A stretch of 64,000 nt of DNA from Syntrophales bacterium (GTDB lineage Bacteria; Desulfobacterota; Syntrophia; Syntrophales; UBA2210), in the NCBI GenBank assembly GCA_023230565.1, contig JALNXD010000001.1, positions 248,001 through 312,000 on the forward strand, given 5' to 3'. Both the position numbers and the translations under genes were made by a program. Shown piece by piece: positions 51,601 to 59,499 of this stretch. The notes under the pieces were generated by a model. It ran no database searches. It had not been told where the DNA came from and worked only from the letters and a program-made list of their open reading frames with translations. How positions within the stretch are numbered: the stretch's first letter is position 1; the number at the start of each line of letters is the position of its first letter.

Positions 51601-52721
51601 TTACTTGGTCTCAATCTCCGGTATATATCAATTATCGCTTCTTCTTCCGATGCGATTCTGTCAATCAGAAGTGTATTTCGTATATAGGCATCAGTACCGT
51701 CTTCATCAAACTGAAGGATTTCCAAGTCCCTGATTCCTTTTTCAACGAGCAACTCTAAACTATTTTCGGTCAGCTCTTCATTACACTGTAACAAAACCTC
51801 GCGGGTTCCGGGATCATTCAGGTTTGATGCGAGTATTTTGCCTTTCAGGTAACCGCGCCCGACTTCCACACGGTCCATTTCCGCTTCTTCCATTCTCTTT
51901 AACGCCGATTTAGTGATCTTCCTACCCTTTTTGACCATGACCTCCCCTGTTCTGGGGTTATGAATGTCTTCGGGCGCACGCTCCCCTGCCACAGCATCAT
52001 TGAGGATCATATAAAAAGATTCACCATCTCTTACAACAGTTTCAACACTGTTGAATCGCCTCAGCAATTCCTCGGTGCTGAAGCCCATAGCCTTAAGGAG
52101 AATTGTTACAGGCATTTTTCGCCTTCTGTCAATCCTGGCGTACACGAGATCTTTTGGATCGAATTCCAAATCAAGCCATGAACCCCTTATCGGGATAATT
52201 CGAGCCGAATATATGAGTTTGCCGCTTGTATGAGTCTTCCCTTTATCGTGATCGAAAAATATACCCGGTGATCGATGCAATTGACTGACGATAACCCTTT
52301 CCGTACCGTTTATTAAAAAAGTGCCCTTGTCAGTCATCAGCGGGATCTCTCCGAAATAAATTTCCTGTTCTTTTATATCCCGGATTATGCGCTGTTCATC
52401 GCCCCGGCCGGTATCAAACACCACGAGACGAACGACTATTTTTAATGGCGCATTGTACGTCATCCCTTTTTGAATACATTCCTTGACATCGTAGCGGGCT
52501 CTCCCGATTTTGTAACTGACAAATTCGAGAGAACATTTTTCACCAAAATCAGTAATGGGAAATACGCTTTGAAAAGCCCCCTGCAAGCCGATATTTTCTC
52601 GTTTATCTTGATCAACATCGGCCTGAAGAAACTTTTCGTAGGACTTCCTTTGAATTTCGATGAGATTAGGTATCTCAACGATCTTCTTGATACGACCAAA
52701 ACTCTTTCTCGCCTTTACCAT
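48633..52721 (-). CDS. rpoB: RNA polymerase beta subunit
   Basis: 1362 residues. The rifampicin-binding region reads [33 protein letters not shown], the sensitive-type sequence. [24 protein letters not shown] and the C-terminal clamp block [33 protein letters not shown] are intact. It follows rplL by 51 bases, including a small CTTATA/TATAAG hairpin just before the SD. Confidence 0.98.
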   Translation of the reverse strand: [1362 protein letters not shown]

Positions 52722-52772
52722 AATATTCCTTATATCAGAGTATAAGATCCAATCAGCAGGTAACCGTTTTGA

Positions 52773-53162
52773 TTATTTAATCTCTACAGTCCCCCCTACT
52801 TCTTCGATCTTCTTTTTAATATCGCCAGCCTCATCCTTGGAGACGCCCTCTTTGACAGCCTTGGGCACACCTTCGACGAGGTCCTTTGCTTCTTTCAATC
52901 CGAGGCCTGTAATTGCCCTCACTACTTTAATAACCTGTATTTTTTGATCGCCAAAACCGGTCAGGATTGCGTCGAATTCCGTTTTTTCCTCTTCCTGCGC
53001 AGCTTGCGCTGGTCCGGCTGCTGCCGCTGCCATCGCTACCGGTGCAGCTGCTGATACACCGAGGCGCTCTTCCAAGTCTTTTACAAGTCCGGATAATTCC
53101 AGAACCGTCATATTTTCAATAAATTCAATAACCTCTTCCTTTGTAATCTTTGTGTCCGCCAT
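52773..53162 (-). CDS. rplL: 50S ribosomal protein L7/L12
   Basis: About 129 residues: an N-terminal dimerisation helix region (EVIEFIENMTVLELSGLVKDLEERLGV), an Ala-rich hinge (PVAMAAAAAGPAQAAQEEEK) and the factor-binding C-terminal domain (KIQVIKVVRAITGLGLKEAKDLVEGVPK). Three nearby ATGs follow AGGAAGG; I choose MADTK. Confidence 0.98.
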   Translation of the reverse strand: MADTKITKEEVIEFIENMTVLELSGLVKDLEERLGVSAAAPVAMAAAAAGPAQAAQEEEKTEFDAILTGFGDQKIQVIKVVRAITGLGLKEAKDLVEGVPKAVKEGVSKDEAGDIKKKIEEVGGTVEIK

Positions 53163-53189
53163 TTTCATCATTCCTTCCTGTAATTTAGC

Positions 53190-53714
53190 TTAAATAGTCT
53201 CTTCTTTTTTTAATCGATATCCATCAAGTACCCGAACAAACCCTTGGGGCACTCCGTTGAGTACAGTCACGAACCGTGTCGGAACCGCTACAAAAAGTGA
53301 AAGCAGTTTTCCAAGAAGCACTTCTCTGCTCGGAAGCTCCGCTAATGCAACAAGCTCAGCTTTATTCAATGCAGATCCTTCTAGAACTCCGCCTTTAATC
53401 TCAAGAGCTGCATTTTTTTTTGCAAATTCCGTTAGAGCCTTTGCCGGAGCTACAACATCCCCGAAATTAAGAATGAGAGCTCTTGGTCCTTCAAGATGTT
53501 CTTCAAGTTCAGTAAATTTCGTTTCTTTCAACGCAAGATTCAGAAGATTATTTTTAACGACTCTGACTTCACTGTCCGACTTTCGAAGCTCACCTCTCAA
53601 CTCGTTGAGTTCTTTCACCTTGATGCCTCTATAGTCCGCAAGTATCGCTATCTTGGCACGCAGCAGTTTTTCGTGAAGTTCCGCAACGATTTTTTCTTTA
53701 GTACTTCGATCCAA
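53190..53714 (-). CDS. rplJ: 50S ribosomal protein L10
   Basis: 174 residues. I use the TTG at 53714 (LDRSTKEKIVAELHEKLLRAK), 7 bases after AGGAGG; the in-frame ATG six codons upstream overlaps the SD and is unlikely. The C-terminal helix (LNGVPQGFVRVLDGYRLKKEE) holds L7/L12 dimers. L10 is the usual autoregulator of this operon. Confidence 0.95.
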   Translation of the reverse strand: MDRSTKEKIVAELHEKLLRAKIAILADYRGIKVKELNELRGELRKSDSEVRVVKNNLLNLALKETKFTELEEHLEGPRALILNFGDVVAPAKALTEFAKKNAALEIKGGVLEGSALNKAELVALAELPSREVLLGKLLSLFVAVPTRFVTVLNGVPQGFVRVLDGYRLKKEETI

Positions 53715-53886
53715 TACATGGCCTCCTTTCAAAAACTAATTTACCATTACAAACATACGATAATTTACAGAAAGTCAGACCGCTTTACAGGAAGATATAT
53801 AAACGCTAAATCATATCATCTCGGCAGGCCGATTTTTCGTTTAAACATTCTTCCGTACCTGCTGTCTTTGACTTTGTAGGCTACTT
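53715..53886 (-). promoter_or_regulatory. Leader between rplA and rplJ (probable L10 autoregulation site)
   Basis: A 172-base gap in an otherwise tight cluster. In many bacteria this leader folds into the L10(L12)4-binding structure that controls rplJL translation. A short TCGGC-AG-GCCGA hairpin is visible at 53819-53832. I could not confirm the conserved kink-turn by eye, so the assignment rests on position. Confidence 0.4.
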
Positions 53887-54597
53887 TTAACCGGCCCTCA
53901 GGCTATTTCTCACATCCATCGTATCTACTTTAACTCCAGGACCCATTGTTGATGAAAGAGATATGTTTTTAAGATATGTTCCTTTACTCGATGCTGGTTT
54001 AAGTTTCATCGTAGTCTCGATGAGCGACAGAATATTTTCTATAAGTTTATCTGCTCCAAAAGATACCTTCCCCACAGGACTATGCAATATTCCAGCTTTT
54101 TCTACTCTAAATTCAACCTGACCGGCCTTAAGTTCCGTTACAGCTTCTTTTACATCGAAGGTAACCGTTCCAACCTTCGGATTAGGCATTAAACCGCGAG
54201 GGCCAAGAATTTTTCCCAGCTTACCTACGCTGCCCATCATGTCAGGCGTAGCCACGACCCTGTCGAATTCAAGCCACCCTCCCTTAATCTTCTCTACCAT
54301 ATCATCCGATCCAACATAATCAGCACCCGCATCTTTCGCTTCCTTTTCCTTCTCGCCTTTCGCAAAAACCAGGACTCTCACAGGTTTGCCAAGACCATTG
54401 GGAAGCACAACACTTCCTCTCACCATTTGATCGGCATGTTTCGGATTAACTCCCAGTCGAACTGCTATATCCACCGTCTCATCGAATTTTGCCCTTCCGG
54501 TGTTCACAACCAATTCAACTGCCTCTCTCAGCGGATATCGCTTACCGGTTTCCACTTTTGCTTTCTGTTCTGAATGTTTCTTGCCCCTATGTGCCAT
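53887..54597 (-). CDS. rplA: 50S ribosomal protein L1
   Basis: 236 residues. FDETVDIAVRLGVNPKHADQMVRGSVVLPNGLGK and MGSVGKLGKILGPRGLMPNPKVGTVT are the 23S/mRNA-binding signatures. L1 represses its own operon (rplKA) in E. coli. Confidence 0.98.
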   Translation of the reverse strand: MAHRGKKHSEQKAKVETGKRYPLREAVELVVNTGRAKFDETVDIAVRLGVNPKHADQMVRGSVVLPNGLGKPVRVLVFAKGEKEKEAKDAGADYVGSDDMVEKIKGGWLEFDRVVATPDMMGSVGKLGKILGPRGLMPNPKVGTVTFDVKEAVTELKAGQVEFRVEKAGILHSPVGKVSFGADKLIENILSLIETTMKLKPASSKGTYLKNISLSSTMGPGVKVDTMDVRNSLRAG

Positions 54598-54617
54598 AGC
54601 AACAAAACCTCTTTTTT

Positions 54618-55043
54618 TTAATCGACAACTTCGATTCCCATAGATCGCGCCGTTCCGTCGATGATCTTAACGGCTCCTTCGACATCTACGGCATTCAGAT
54701 CTTTTTGCTTTATCTCAGCAATTTCTCTCAGTTGTTTCATCGTTATCTTGCCAACCTTCTCCCGCTTTGGGTCTCCCGCACCTTTTGCTATTTTAGCTGC
54801 TTGCTTTAGCAGAACCGAAGCCGGTGGAGTTTTGGTAATAAAAGTGAATGATTTATCGGCATATACGGATATAATTACAGGAATTACCGTTCCTTCCTGA
54901 TTTTGCGTCATTGCATTATACGCCTTGCAAAATTCCATTATGTTGACTCCATGCTGACCAAGAGCCGGCCCGATCGGCGGTGATGGAGTAGCTTTTCCTG
55001 CCTGAATTTGGAGTTTTATTTGTGCGATAATTTTTTTTGCCAT
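54618..55043 (-). CDS. rplK: 50S ribosomal protein L11
   Basis: 141 residues from MAKKIIAQIKLQIQAGKATPSPPIGPALGQHGVNIMEFCKAYN, whose proline pair is the thiostrepton/RelA-related hinge. The C-terminal domain ends GTARSMGIEVVD. Confidence 0.98.
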   Translation of the reverse strand: MAKKIIAQIKLQIQAGKATPSPPIGPALGQHGVNIMEFCKAYNAMTQNQEGTVIPVIISVYADKSFTFITKTPPASVLLKQAAKIAKGAGDPKREKVGKITMKQLREIAEIKQKDLNAVDVEGAVKIIDGTARSMGIEVVD

Positions 55044-55069
55044 CATCGTCCCCTTAAAAATATATGAGT

Positions 55070-55600
55070 TTAACTCTGAACAACCTGGATGAAATCAAGC
55101 TCTACCGGAGTTGATCTGCCAAAAATACTTACAATTACTCGTAATTTTCCTTTTTCCTCTTTCACTTCATCTACAACGCCATCAAAATTGGTAAAAGGCC
55201 CGTCTACGATCCTCACATGATCGCCGATTTCAAACCTGAACTTAGGTTTCGGCTTCAATGTTCCTTCACTTATTCTCGTTTTCAGCAATTCGACGTCGGC
55301 CGAAGATATTGGAGACGGCTTATCTTTACTTCCTATGAAACCGGTTACTTTCGGCGTTTCCTTTACCAGGTGCCATGTATCATCATTTAGTTCCATATTA
55401 ATAAGCATATAACTGGGAAAGAACTTTCGTTTTGACGTCTTCTTTTCACCTTTGACCAATTCTACGACATCTTCTTCCGGAATGAGAATGTCGCCGAATT
55501 GCTGCTCCATGCCTTGAGCAGCAATTCTTTCTTCCAGGGACTGTTTCACTCTGCTTTCAAACCCCGAATATGTATGTATTACATACCATCTAAATGCCAT
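55070..55600 (-). CDS. nusG: Transcription termination/antitermination factor NusG
   Basis: 176 residues: an NGN domain (AFRWYVIHTYSGFESRVKQSLEERI, FFPSYMLINMELNDDTWHLVKETPKVTGFIG) and a KOW domain (FEIGDHVRIVDGPFTNFDGVVDEV). Couples RNA polymerase to S10 or Rho. It begins 3 bases after the secE stop. Confidence 0.98.
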   Translation of the reverse strand: MAFRWYVIHTYSGFESRVKQSLEERIAAQGMEQQFGDILIPEEDVVELVKGEKKTSKRKFFPSYMLINMELNDDTWHLVKETPKVTGFIGSKDKPSPISSADVELLKTRISEGTLKPKPKFRFEIGDHVRIVDGPFTNFDGVVDEVKEEKGKLRVIVSIFGRSTPVELDFIQVVQS

Positions 55601-55603
55601 TTT

Positions 55604-55807
55604 CTATCCCAGTACCATTCTCACCAGTTTGGTAAGCCCCATATCCACAAAACCAAGGAAAACACTGACAATTATTACTACCACTATTACAACTGACGTA
55701 GATGCAAGCGCTTCCTTAGGTGTCGGCCATGTCACTTTTTTCAGTTCGGCCCTGGCTTCTTTTAAAAACTGTATTGTCGCAGCCCATGCAACTTTTATTT
55801 TTTCCAT
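55604..55807 (-). CDS. secE: Protein translocase subunit SecE
   Basis: 67 residues from MEKIKVAWAATIQFLKEARAELKKVTWPTPKEAL, the conserved amphipathic segment, followed by a single membrane helix (SVVIVVVIIVSVFLGFVDMGLT). The one-helix form is usual outside enterobacteria. It follows tRNA-Trp. Confidence 0.97.
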   Translation of the reverse strand: MEKIKVAWAATIQFLKEARAELKKVTWPTPKEALASTSVVIVVVIIVSVFLGFVDMGLTKLVRMVLG

Positions 55808-55833
55808 ATGCATGCATCCTGTAAATAATAAAA

Positions 55834-55910
55834 TGGCAGGCCAGGAGGGACTCGAACCCCCAGCATCCGGATTTGGAGTCCGGCGCTCTATCCATTAGAG
55901 CTACTGGCCT
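55834..55910 (-). tRNA. tRNA-Trp (CCA)
   Basis: Acceptor AGGCCAG pairs with CTGGCCT and CCA is encoded. Anticodon loop CTCCAAA carries CCA; T-loop GGTTCGAGTCC. It lies between rpmG and secE, the classic position. Confidence 0.95.
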
Positions 55911-55927
55911 GTAGCATACGTTGCCTT

Positions 55928-56077
55928 TTATTTTGTTTCTTTATGAACCGTGTGAACCTGGCAAAAACGGCAATATTTATTTAATTCCAAACGATTCTTC
56001 ATCGTCCGCTTATTTTTCGTTGTAGTATAATTTCTTCTTTTGCATTCACTGCATGCCAATGTTATAATATCTCTCAT
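55928..56077 (-). CDS. rpmG: 50S ribosomal protein L33 (zinc-binding type)
   Basis: 49 residues from MRDIITLACSECKRRNYTTTKNKR. The two C-x2-C pairs (ACSECK and YCRFCQ) make it the zinc-containing form. It sits between tRNA-Thr(GGT) and tRNA-Trp, where E. coli has tufB. Confidence 0.95.
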   Translation of the reverse strand: MRDIITLACSECKRRNYTTTKNKRTMKNRLELNKYCRFCQVHTVHKETK

Positions 56078-56095
56078 TTCGTCACCTTGCAAACA

Positions 56096-56171
56096 TGGAG
56101 CCCACGACCAGGATTGAACTGGTGACCTCATCCTTACCAAGGATGTGCTCTACCGACTGAGCTACGTGGGC
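56096..56171 (-). tRNA. tRNA-Thr (GGT)
   Basis: Acceptor GCCCACG pairs with CGTGGGC, encoded CCA, anticodon loop TTGGTAA. Fourth tRNA of the cluster. Confidence 0.94.
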
Positions 56172-56223
56172 ATGTCCTCCAATATAGTCAAAAAAGACCT
56201 GTCAAGCCTTTCCGATCATTTCA

Positions 56224-56299
56224 TGGAGCGGGAAACGGGATTCGAACCCGCGACCCTCAGCTTGGAAGGCTGACGCTCTAGCCACTGAGCTACTCCCGC
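56224..56299 (-). tRNA. tRNA-Gly (TCC)
   Basis: Acceptor GCGGGAG pairs with TTCCCGC (one G-T), encoded CCA, anticodon loop CTTCCAA, T-loop TTCGAAT. Confidence 0.94.
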
Positions 56300-56328
56300 C
56301 CTTAATACCTCAATAGAACCATAAAAAA

Positions 56329-56413
56329 TGGTGGAGGGGGGAGGATTCGAACCTCCGTAGGCTTCGCCGGCAGATTTACAGTCTGCTCCCTTTGGCCGCT
56401 CGGGAACCCCTCC
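56329..56413 (-). tRNA. tRNA-Tyr (GTA)
   Basis: An 85-base class II tRNA with a long variable arm. Acceptor GGAGGGG pairs with CCCCTCC, anticodon loop CTGTAAA, encoded CCA. Confidence 0.94.
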
Positions 56414-56431
56414 ACATCAATTTAATACACC

Positions 56432-56507
56432 TGGAGCTGGCGATGGGATTCGAACCCGCGACCTGCTGATTACAAATCAGCTGCTCTACCTGTTGAGCTA
56501 CGCCAGC
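56432..56507 (-). tRNA. tRNA-Thr (TGT)
   Basis: Acceptor GCTGGCG pairs with CGCCAGC, encoded CCA, anticodon loop TTTGTAA. First tRNA after the promoter. The order Thr(TGT)-Tyr-Gly-Thr(GGT) is the same as thrU-tyrU-glyT-thrT of E. coli. Confidence 0.94.
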
Positions 56508-56581
56508 CTTTACAAAAAATAATCTGTGTTTTGAGACTTTCACGCAAAACGCACAAAAAAAACCAACCAACGCAAAAGGTG

Positions 56582-56610
56582 TATCTAATTTTTCTTAATC
56601 TATTTGTCAA
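56582..56610 (-). promoter_or_regulatory. Near-consensus sigma-70 promoter of the tRNA / secE / rpoBC block
   Basis: On the minus strand TTGACA (56610-56605) is a perfect -35, followed after exactly 17 bases by TAGATA (56587-56582). Transcription would begin about 70 bases before tRNA-Thr(TGT). An AT-rich tract (GATAATTCAAAAAG) lies just upstream and could act as an UP element. Confidence 0.82.
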
Positions 56611-56639
56611 GAACTTTTTGAATTATCCATACAAATCAA

Positions 56640-58058
56640 TTATTCCCCGAAAATTTCAGCTGAAAACGTATAAATTCTCGTATCCTTGTTCTTCCATGCT
56701 CCCGAGGGAAGCCCTGCCTTACGGCATGTCTGTTCCAGAAAGGTTAATCTATCCCATCCATTTTCAGTGGCGACCTGCGGAAGCAAAAGCCCCGCCTGAA
56801 AGCCTTTTACAATATAAATACCGTCTCTGCCGACTTCTATCTCGGAAATATTGCCGATCAGGCACAATGGCGTTAATGCAGATATTTCAATTGTAATTTC
56901 TTCCAGTTCTTCCTTGGCAAGGGGCGGAAACCTTGGATCATCAAACGCTGCGGCACAGGCCATTTCGGCTACAGTTCTGTGTAACGGCTTTCGTGGCTCA
57001 ATAAATCCTATACACCCTCGAAGACGTCCCTCTTTTTTGAGAGTTACAAAAGCACCTCTTGCAGCAGCAAGATTTTCTGAAGTCATAGAAAGAGGTTCGG
57101 CTCTCCGCCCTGAAAGCGAATCCTCTATACTCCTTCGAGCAATTTTGATCAACTCATTTTTTTCGTTTTTTGTAAGCGATCCTTCCTCGGCTCCGGATTC
57201 GTTATTCGAAACGGAATCTTTTTTATTGATATCCTTTTTATAGAAGGCCAGAGCCGCATAGCCCACGACGCCCGTCTTATCGCCTGTCACATCACCTGAA
57301 TTTGCATACTTAAGCATATAACCGCTATCACTTCCTTTTGCCTGTGCAAATTTGATGGCAACTCTGATGGGTCCGGCACCGCATGCTTCAACTTCTCCTT
57401 TTTCTACAGAGCGATAAAATCCTTCGCTATCCATTTTTTTAATAATATCAATTGCCTTTGAATCCATATGCACTGCATCTTCATAATTATGGTAATGGGA
57501 GAAATCGGAACTGGCAATGAGCAGAATATTTTCCCCTTGAGAAACCGAATAAATGATTTCCGCCAGAGTATCGCATGTCTTCGCATCCTGAGTTCCCATT
57601 TGAATGGGAACAAATGGAGTCCCCGGGAATAGCGTCTGAATAAAAGGCATCTGGATTTCTATTGAATTTTCGGGAGTCTTCTCATCAGGCACAAATGAAA
57701 CAATATTACTGTGACGTACTATCGCTTCTGCAAGCTTTCTTTCGAGAGGTACTACCCCCAACGGTGTTTTATACCCTCTTCCATCGAATATGGACGCCCC
57801 TCTAAAACGAATCCGATGACTCGGACCTATAACAACAATTGAATCATAATGTCCATTAGATGCCGCTTTATAGGCGTAAGCGGCAATTGCCCCTGAGTAG
57901 GAAAGCCCTGCATGGGGCGAAATGATGGCCAAAGGCTGTTCTCTCAATTCAAGATCAGGCACGGCTCTGATGTATTTATCTATTTCTGATTGCAGAAGGT
58001 CCGGTTTTTCCGGATACCAGGCACCAGCAAGCAATGCTTCTCTTATCCCGTTTTTCAT
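56640..58058 (-). CDS. AmmeMemoRadiSam system fusion: Memo (B) domain plus AMMECR1 (A) domain
   Basis: 472 residues. Residues 1-270 are a Memo-like domain: REALLAGAWYP start, SPHAGLSYSG and GPSHRIRF with metal-site-type histidines, ASSDFSHY and EACGAGP with the conserved cysteine. A Ser/Glu-rich linker (about 275-300) joins it to an AMMECR1 domain with AAARGAFVTLKKEGRLRGCIGFIEPRKPL and FDDPRFPPL. The family commonly has a third, radical-SAM partner nearby; none is in the visible neighbourhood. The biochemical role in bacteria is unclear. Divergently oriented from the GAPDH gene. Confidence 0.93.
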   Translation of the reverse strand: MKNGIREALLAGAWYPEKPDLLQSEIDKYIRAVPDLELREQPLAIISPHAGLSYSGAIAAYAYKAASNGHYDSIVVIGPSHRIRFRGASIFDGRGYKTPLGVVPLERKLAEAIVRHSNIVSFVPDEKTPENSIEIQMPFIQTLFPGTPFVPIQMGTQDAKTCDTLAEIIYSVSQGENILLIASSDFSHYHNYEDAVHMDSKAIDIIKKMDSEGFYRSVEKGEVEACGAGPIRVAIKFAQAKGSDSGYMLKYANSGDVTGDKTGVVGYAALAFYKKDINKKDSVSNNESGAEEGSLTKNEKNELIKIARRSIEDSLSGRRAEPLSMTSENLAAARGAFVTLKKEGRLRGCIGFIEPRKPLHRTVAEMACAAAFDDPRFPPLAKEELEEITIEISALTPLCLIGNISEIEVGRDGIYIVKGFQAGLLLPQVATENGWDRLTFLEQTCRKAGLPSGAWKNKDTRIYTFSAEIFGE

Positions 58059-58484
58059 TTTATGCCCTCCTCTTTCCAGGCGCCGCAGAAAGAGTTCAAG
58101 AGTTTGGATAATTTAAATTACCTTCTTCCGGCGGCAGCATTTTCTTCATCTTGATCTTATCTCTTGTTCATCCAACGTATGAATACTATAAAAAAAATCC
58201 CCCTATTACCATTCAAAAAAATATTGACTAATACCTGCGATACCTGTACTGTGCCATTCGCTTTTCAGGAACGCGGCTCCTTTAAAAAGCTTCTATGCCG
58301 GTTACGCCGGGCATCGTAATTTAGGGTAAGTAACGCTTTCCAATGCCCTTACCTGGAAGCATGAATTGGATGAATGTATCTGACGGCTTCCATGTTTTAC
58401 AAAGAATTTTATCGCGCGCGACGTAAAGATAAGGCATAATTCATAGAAATAAATTCCGAGTCCTATATAAACGGGAGGACTGAC
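58059..58484. other. 426-base divergent intergenic region before the GAPDH gene
   Basis: It must hold the promoters of both neighbours. One plus-strand candidate is described separately. I see no RNA gene, repeat or plausible coding frame. Confidence 0.4.
58224..58252 (+). promoter_or_regulatory. Candidate sigma-70 promoter for the GAPDH gene
   Basis: TTGACT (58224-58229) and TACTGT (58247-58252) with a 17-base spacer. The untranslated leader would be about 225 bases, which is long, so another promoter closer to the gene cannot be excluded. Confidence 0.35.
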
Positions 58485-59492
58485 ATGAGCCTTAGAATCG
58501 CCATTAACGGTTTCGGAAGAATCGGAAGATATGTCATCAGAGCCTGTACAGGAAGAGAAGACATCGAAGTCGTGGCAATAAATACCAGAGCAGATGGTCA
58601 AGTTCTGGAGCACCTTTTAAAATATGATTCTATACACAGGATGTTCAATGCGGAAATCTGCGCAGGAAGAGGCGCACTGTCGGTCAACGGCAGAAATATT
58701 AAAGTGACAACAATAGTCGATTCACTTGAAACGCTTCCCTGGAAAGAACTGGGGATAGATATCGTAATGGAATCCACGGGAAAATTCCGGTCAAGAGAAG
58801 ATGTTGCAAAACATATTGATGCAGGAGCAAAGAAGGTCATTATAGCTGCACCGGGAAAAGAGGTTGATGCCACATTGGTAATGGGGGTGAATGAATCATC
58901 CTATGATCCGAAAAAACACCACATTATATCTAATGCCTCCTGCACTACAAACTGCCTTGCTCCCATTGTCAAAACAGTTCATAACCGTTTTACAGTCCTT
59001 AAGGGGCTGATGACTACTATTCACTCATACACGATGGATCAGAGGATACTTGACGGATCACACAAAGATCTTCGAAGGGCACGAGCGGCGGCCCTTTCAA
59101 TTGTGCCTACATCAACAGGCGCTGCAAAAGCGGTCACAGAAGTTATCCCTGAGCTCGCGGGCAAACTTGATGGTCTTGCATTGAGGGTGCCCACCCCTAA
59201 CGTATCACTCGTCGATGTAGCCCTGGAAGTCGGATCAGATGTTACAGTCGATGATGTAAATGGAGCCCTTAAAGAAGCCTCTGAAAATGAATTACAAAAT
59301 ATACTTGCCTATAGTGAAAAAGAGCTGGTTTCGGTGGATTTCACGAGCAGTCACTATTCATCGATAGTGGATGCGCCGCTTACACAAGTGATCGGGAACA
59401 ACTTGATCAAAGTTTTTTCCTGGTATGATAATGAAAGCGGGTATGCCTGCCGTATGAGGGATCTGGCTCTTTATATGGCCAGCAGAGAATAA
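58485..59492 (+). CDS. gap: Glyceraldehyde-3-phosphate dehydrogenase
   Basis: 335 residues, phosphorylating GAPDH of glycolysis and gluconeogenesis. AINGFGRIGRYVIRA is the NAD-binding loop, SNASCTTNCLAPI holds the catalytic Cys153, and SWYDNESGYACRMRDL closes the active site. At the position that fixes cofactor choice, the usual Asp after VAIN is replaced by Thr34-Arg35 (VAINTRADG), a change seen in enzymes that accept NADP, so dual or NADP use is possible. SD GGGAGGA. The usual pgk and tpiA neighbours are absent; secG follows. Confidence 0.95.
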   Translation: MSLRIAINGFGRIGRYVIRACTGREDIEVVAINTRADGQVLEHLLKYDSIHRMFNAEICAGRGALSVNGRNIKVTTIVDSLETLPWKELGIDIVMESTGKFRSREDVAKHIDAGAKKVIIAAPGKEVDATLVMGVNESSYDPKKHHIISNASCTTNCLAPIVKTVHNRFTVLKGLMTTIHSYTMDQRILDGSHKDLRRARAAALSIVPTSTGAAKAVTEVIPELAGKLDGLALRVPTPNVSLVDVALEVGSDVTVDDVNGALKEASENELQNILAYSEKELVSVDFTSSHYSSIVDAPLTQVIGNNLIKVFSWYDNESGYACRMRDLALYMASRE

Positions 59493-59499
59493 ATCGCGC

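Noticed and set aside
58302..58613. A 103-codon minus-strand frame overlapping the start of the GAPDH gene
   Set aside because: It overlaps a certain gene, lacks an SD, and its Ser/Cys-rich sequence resembles no family.
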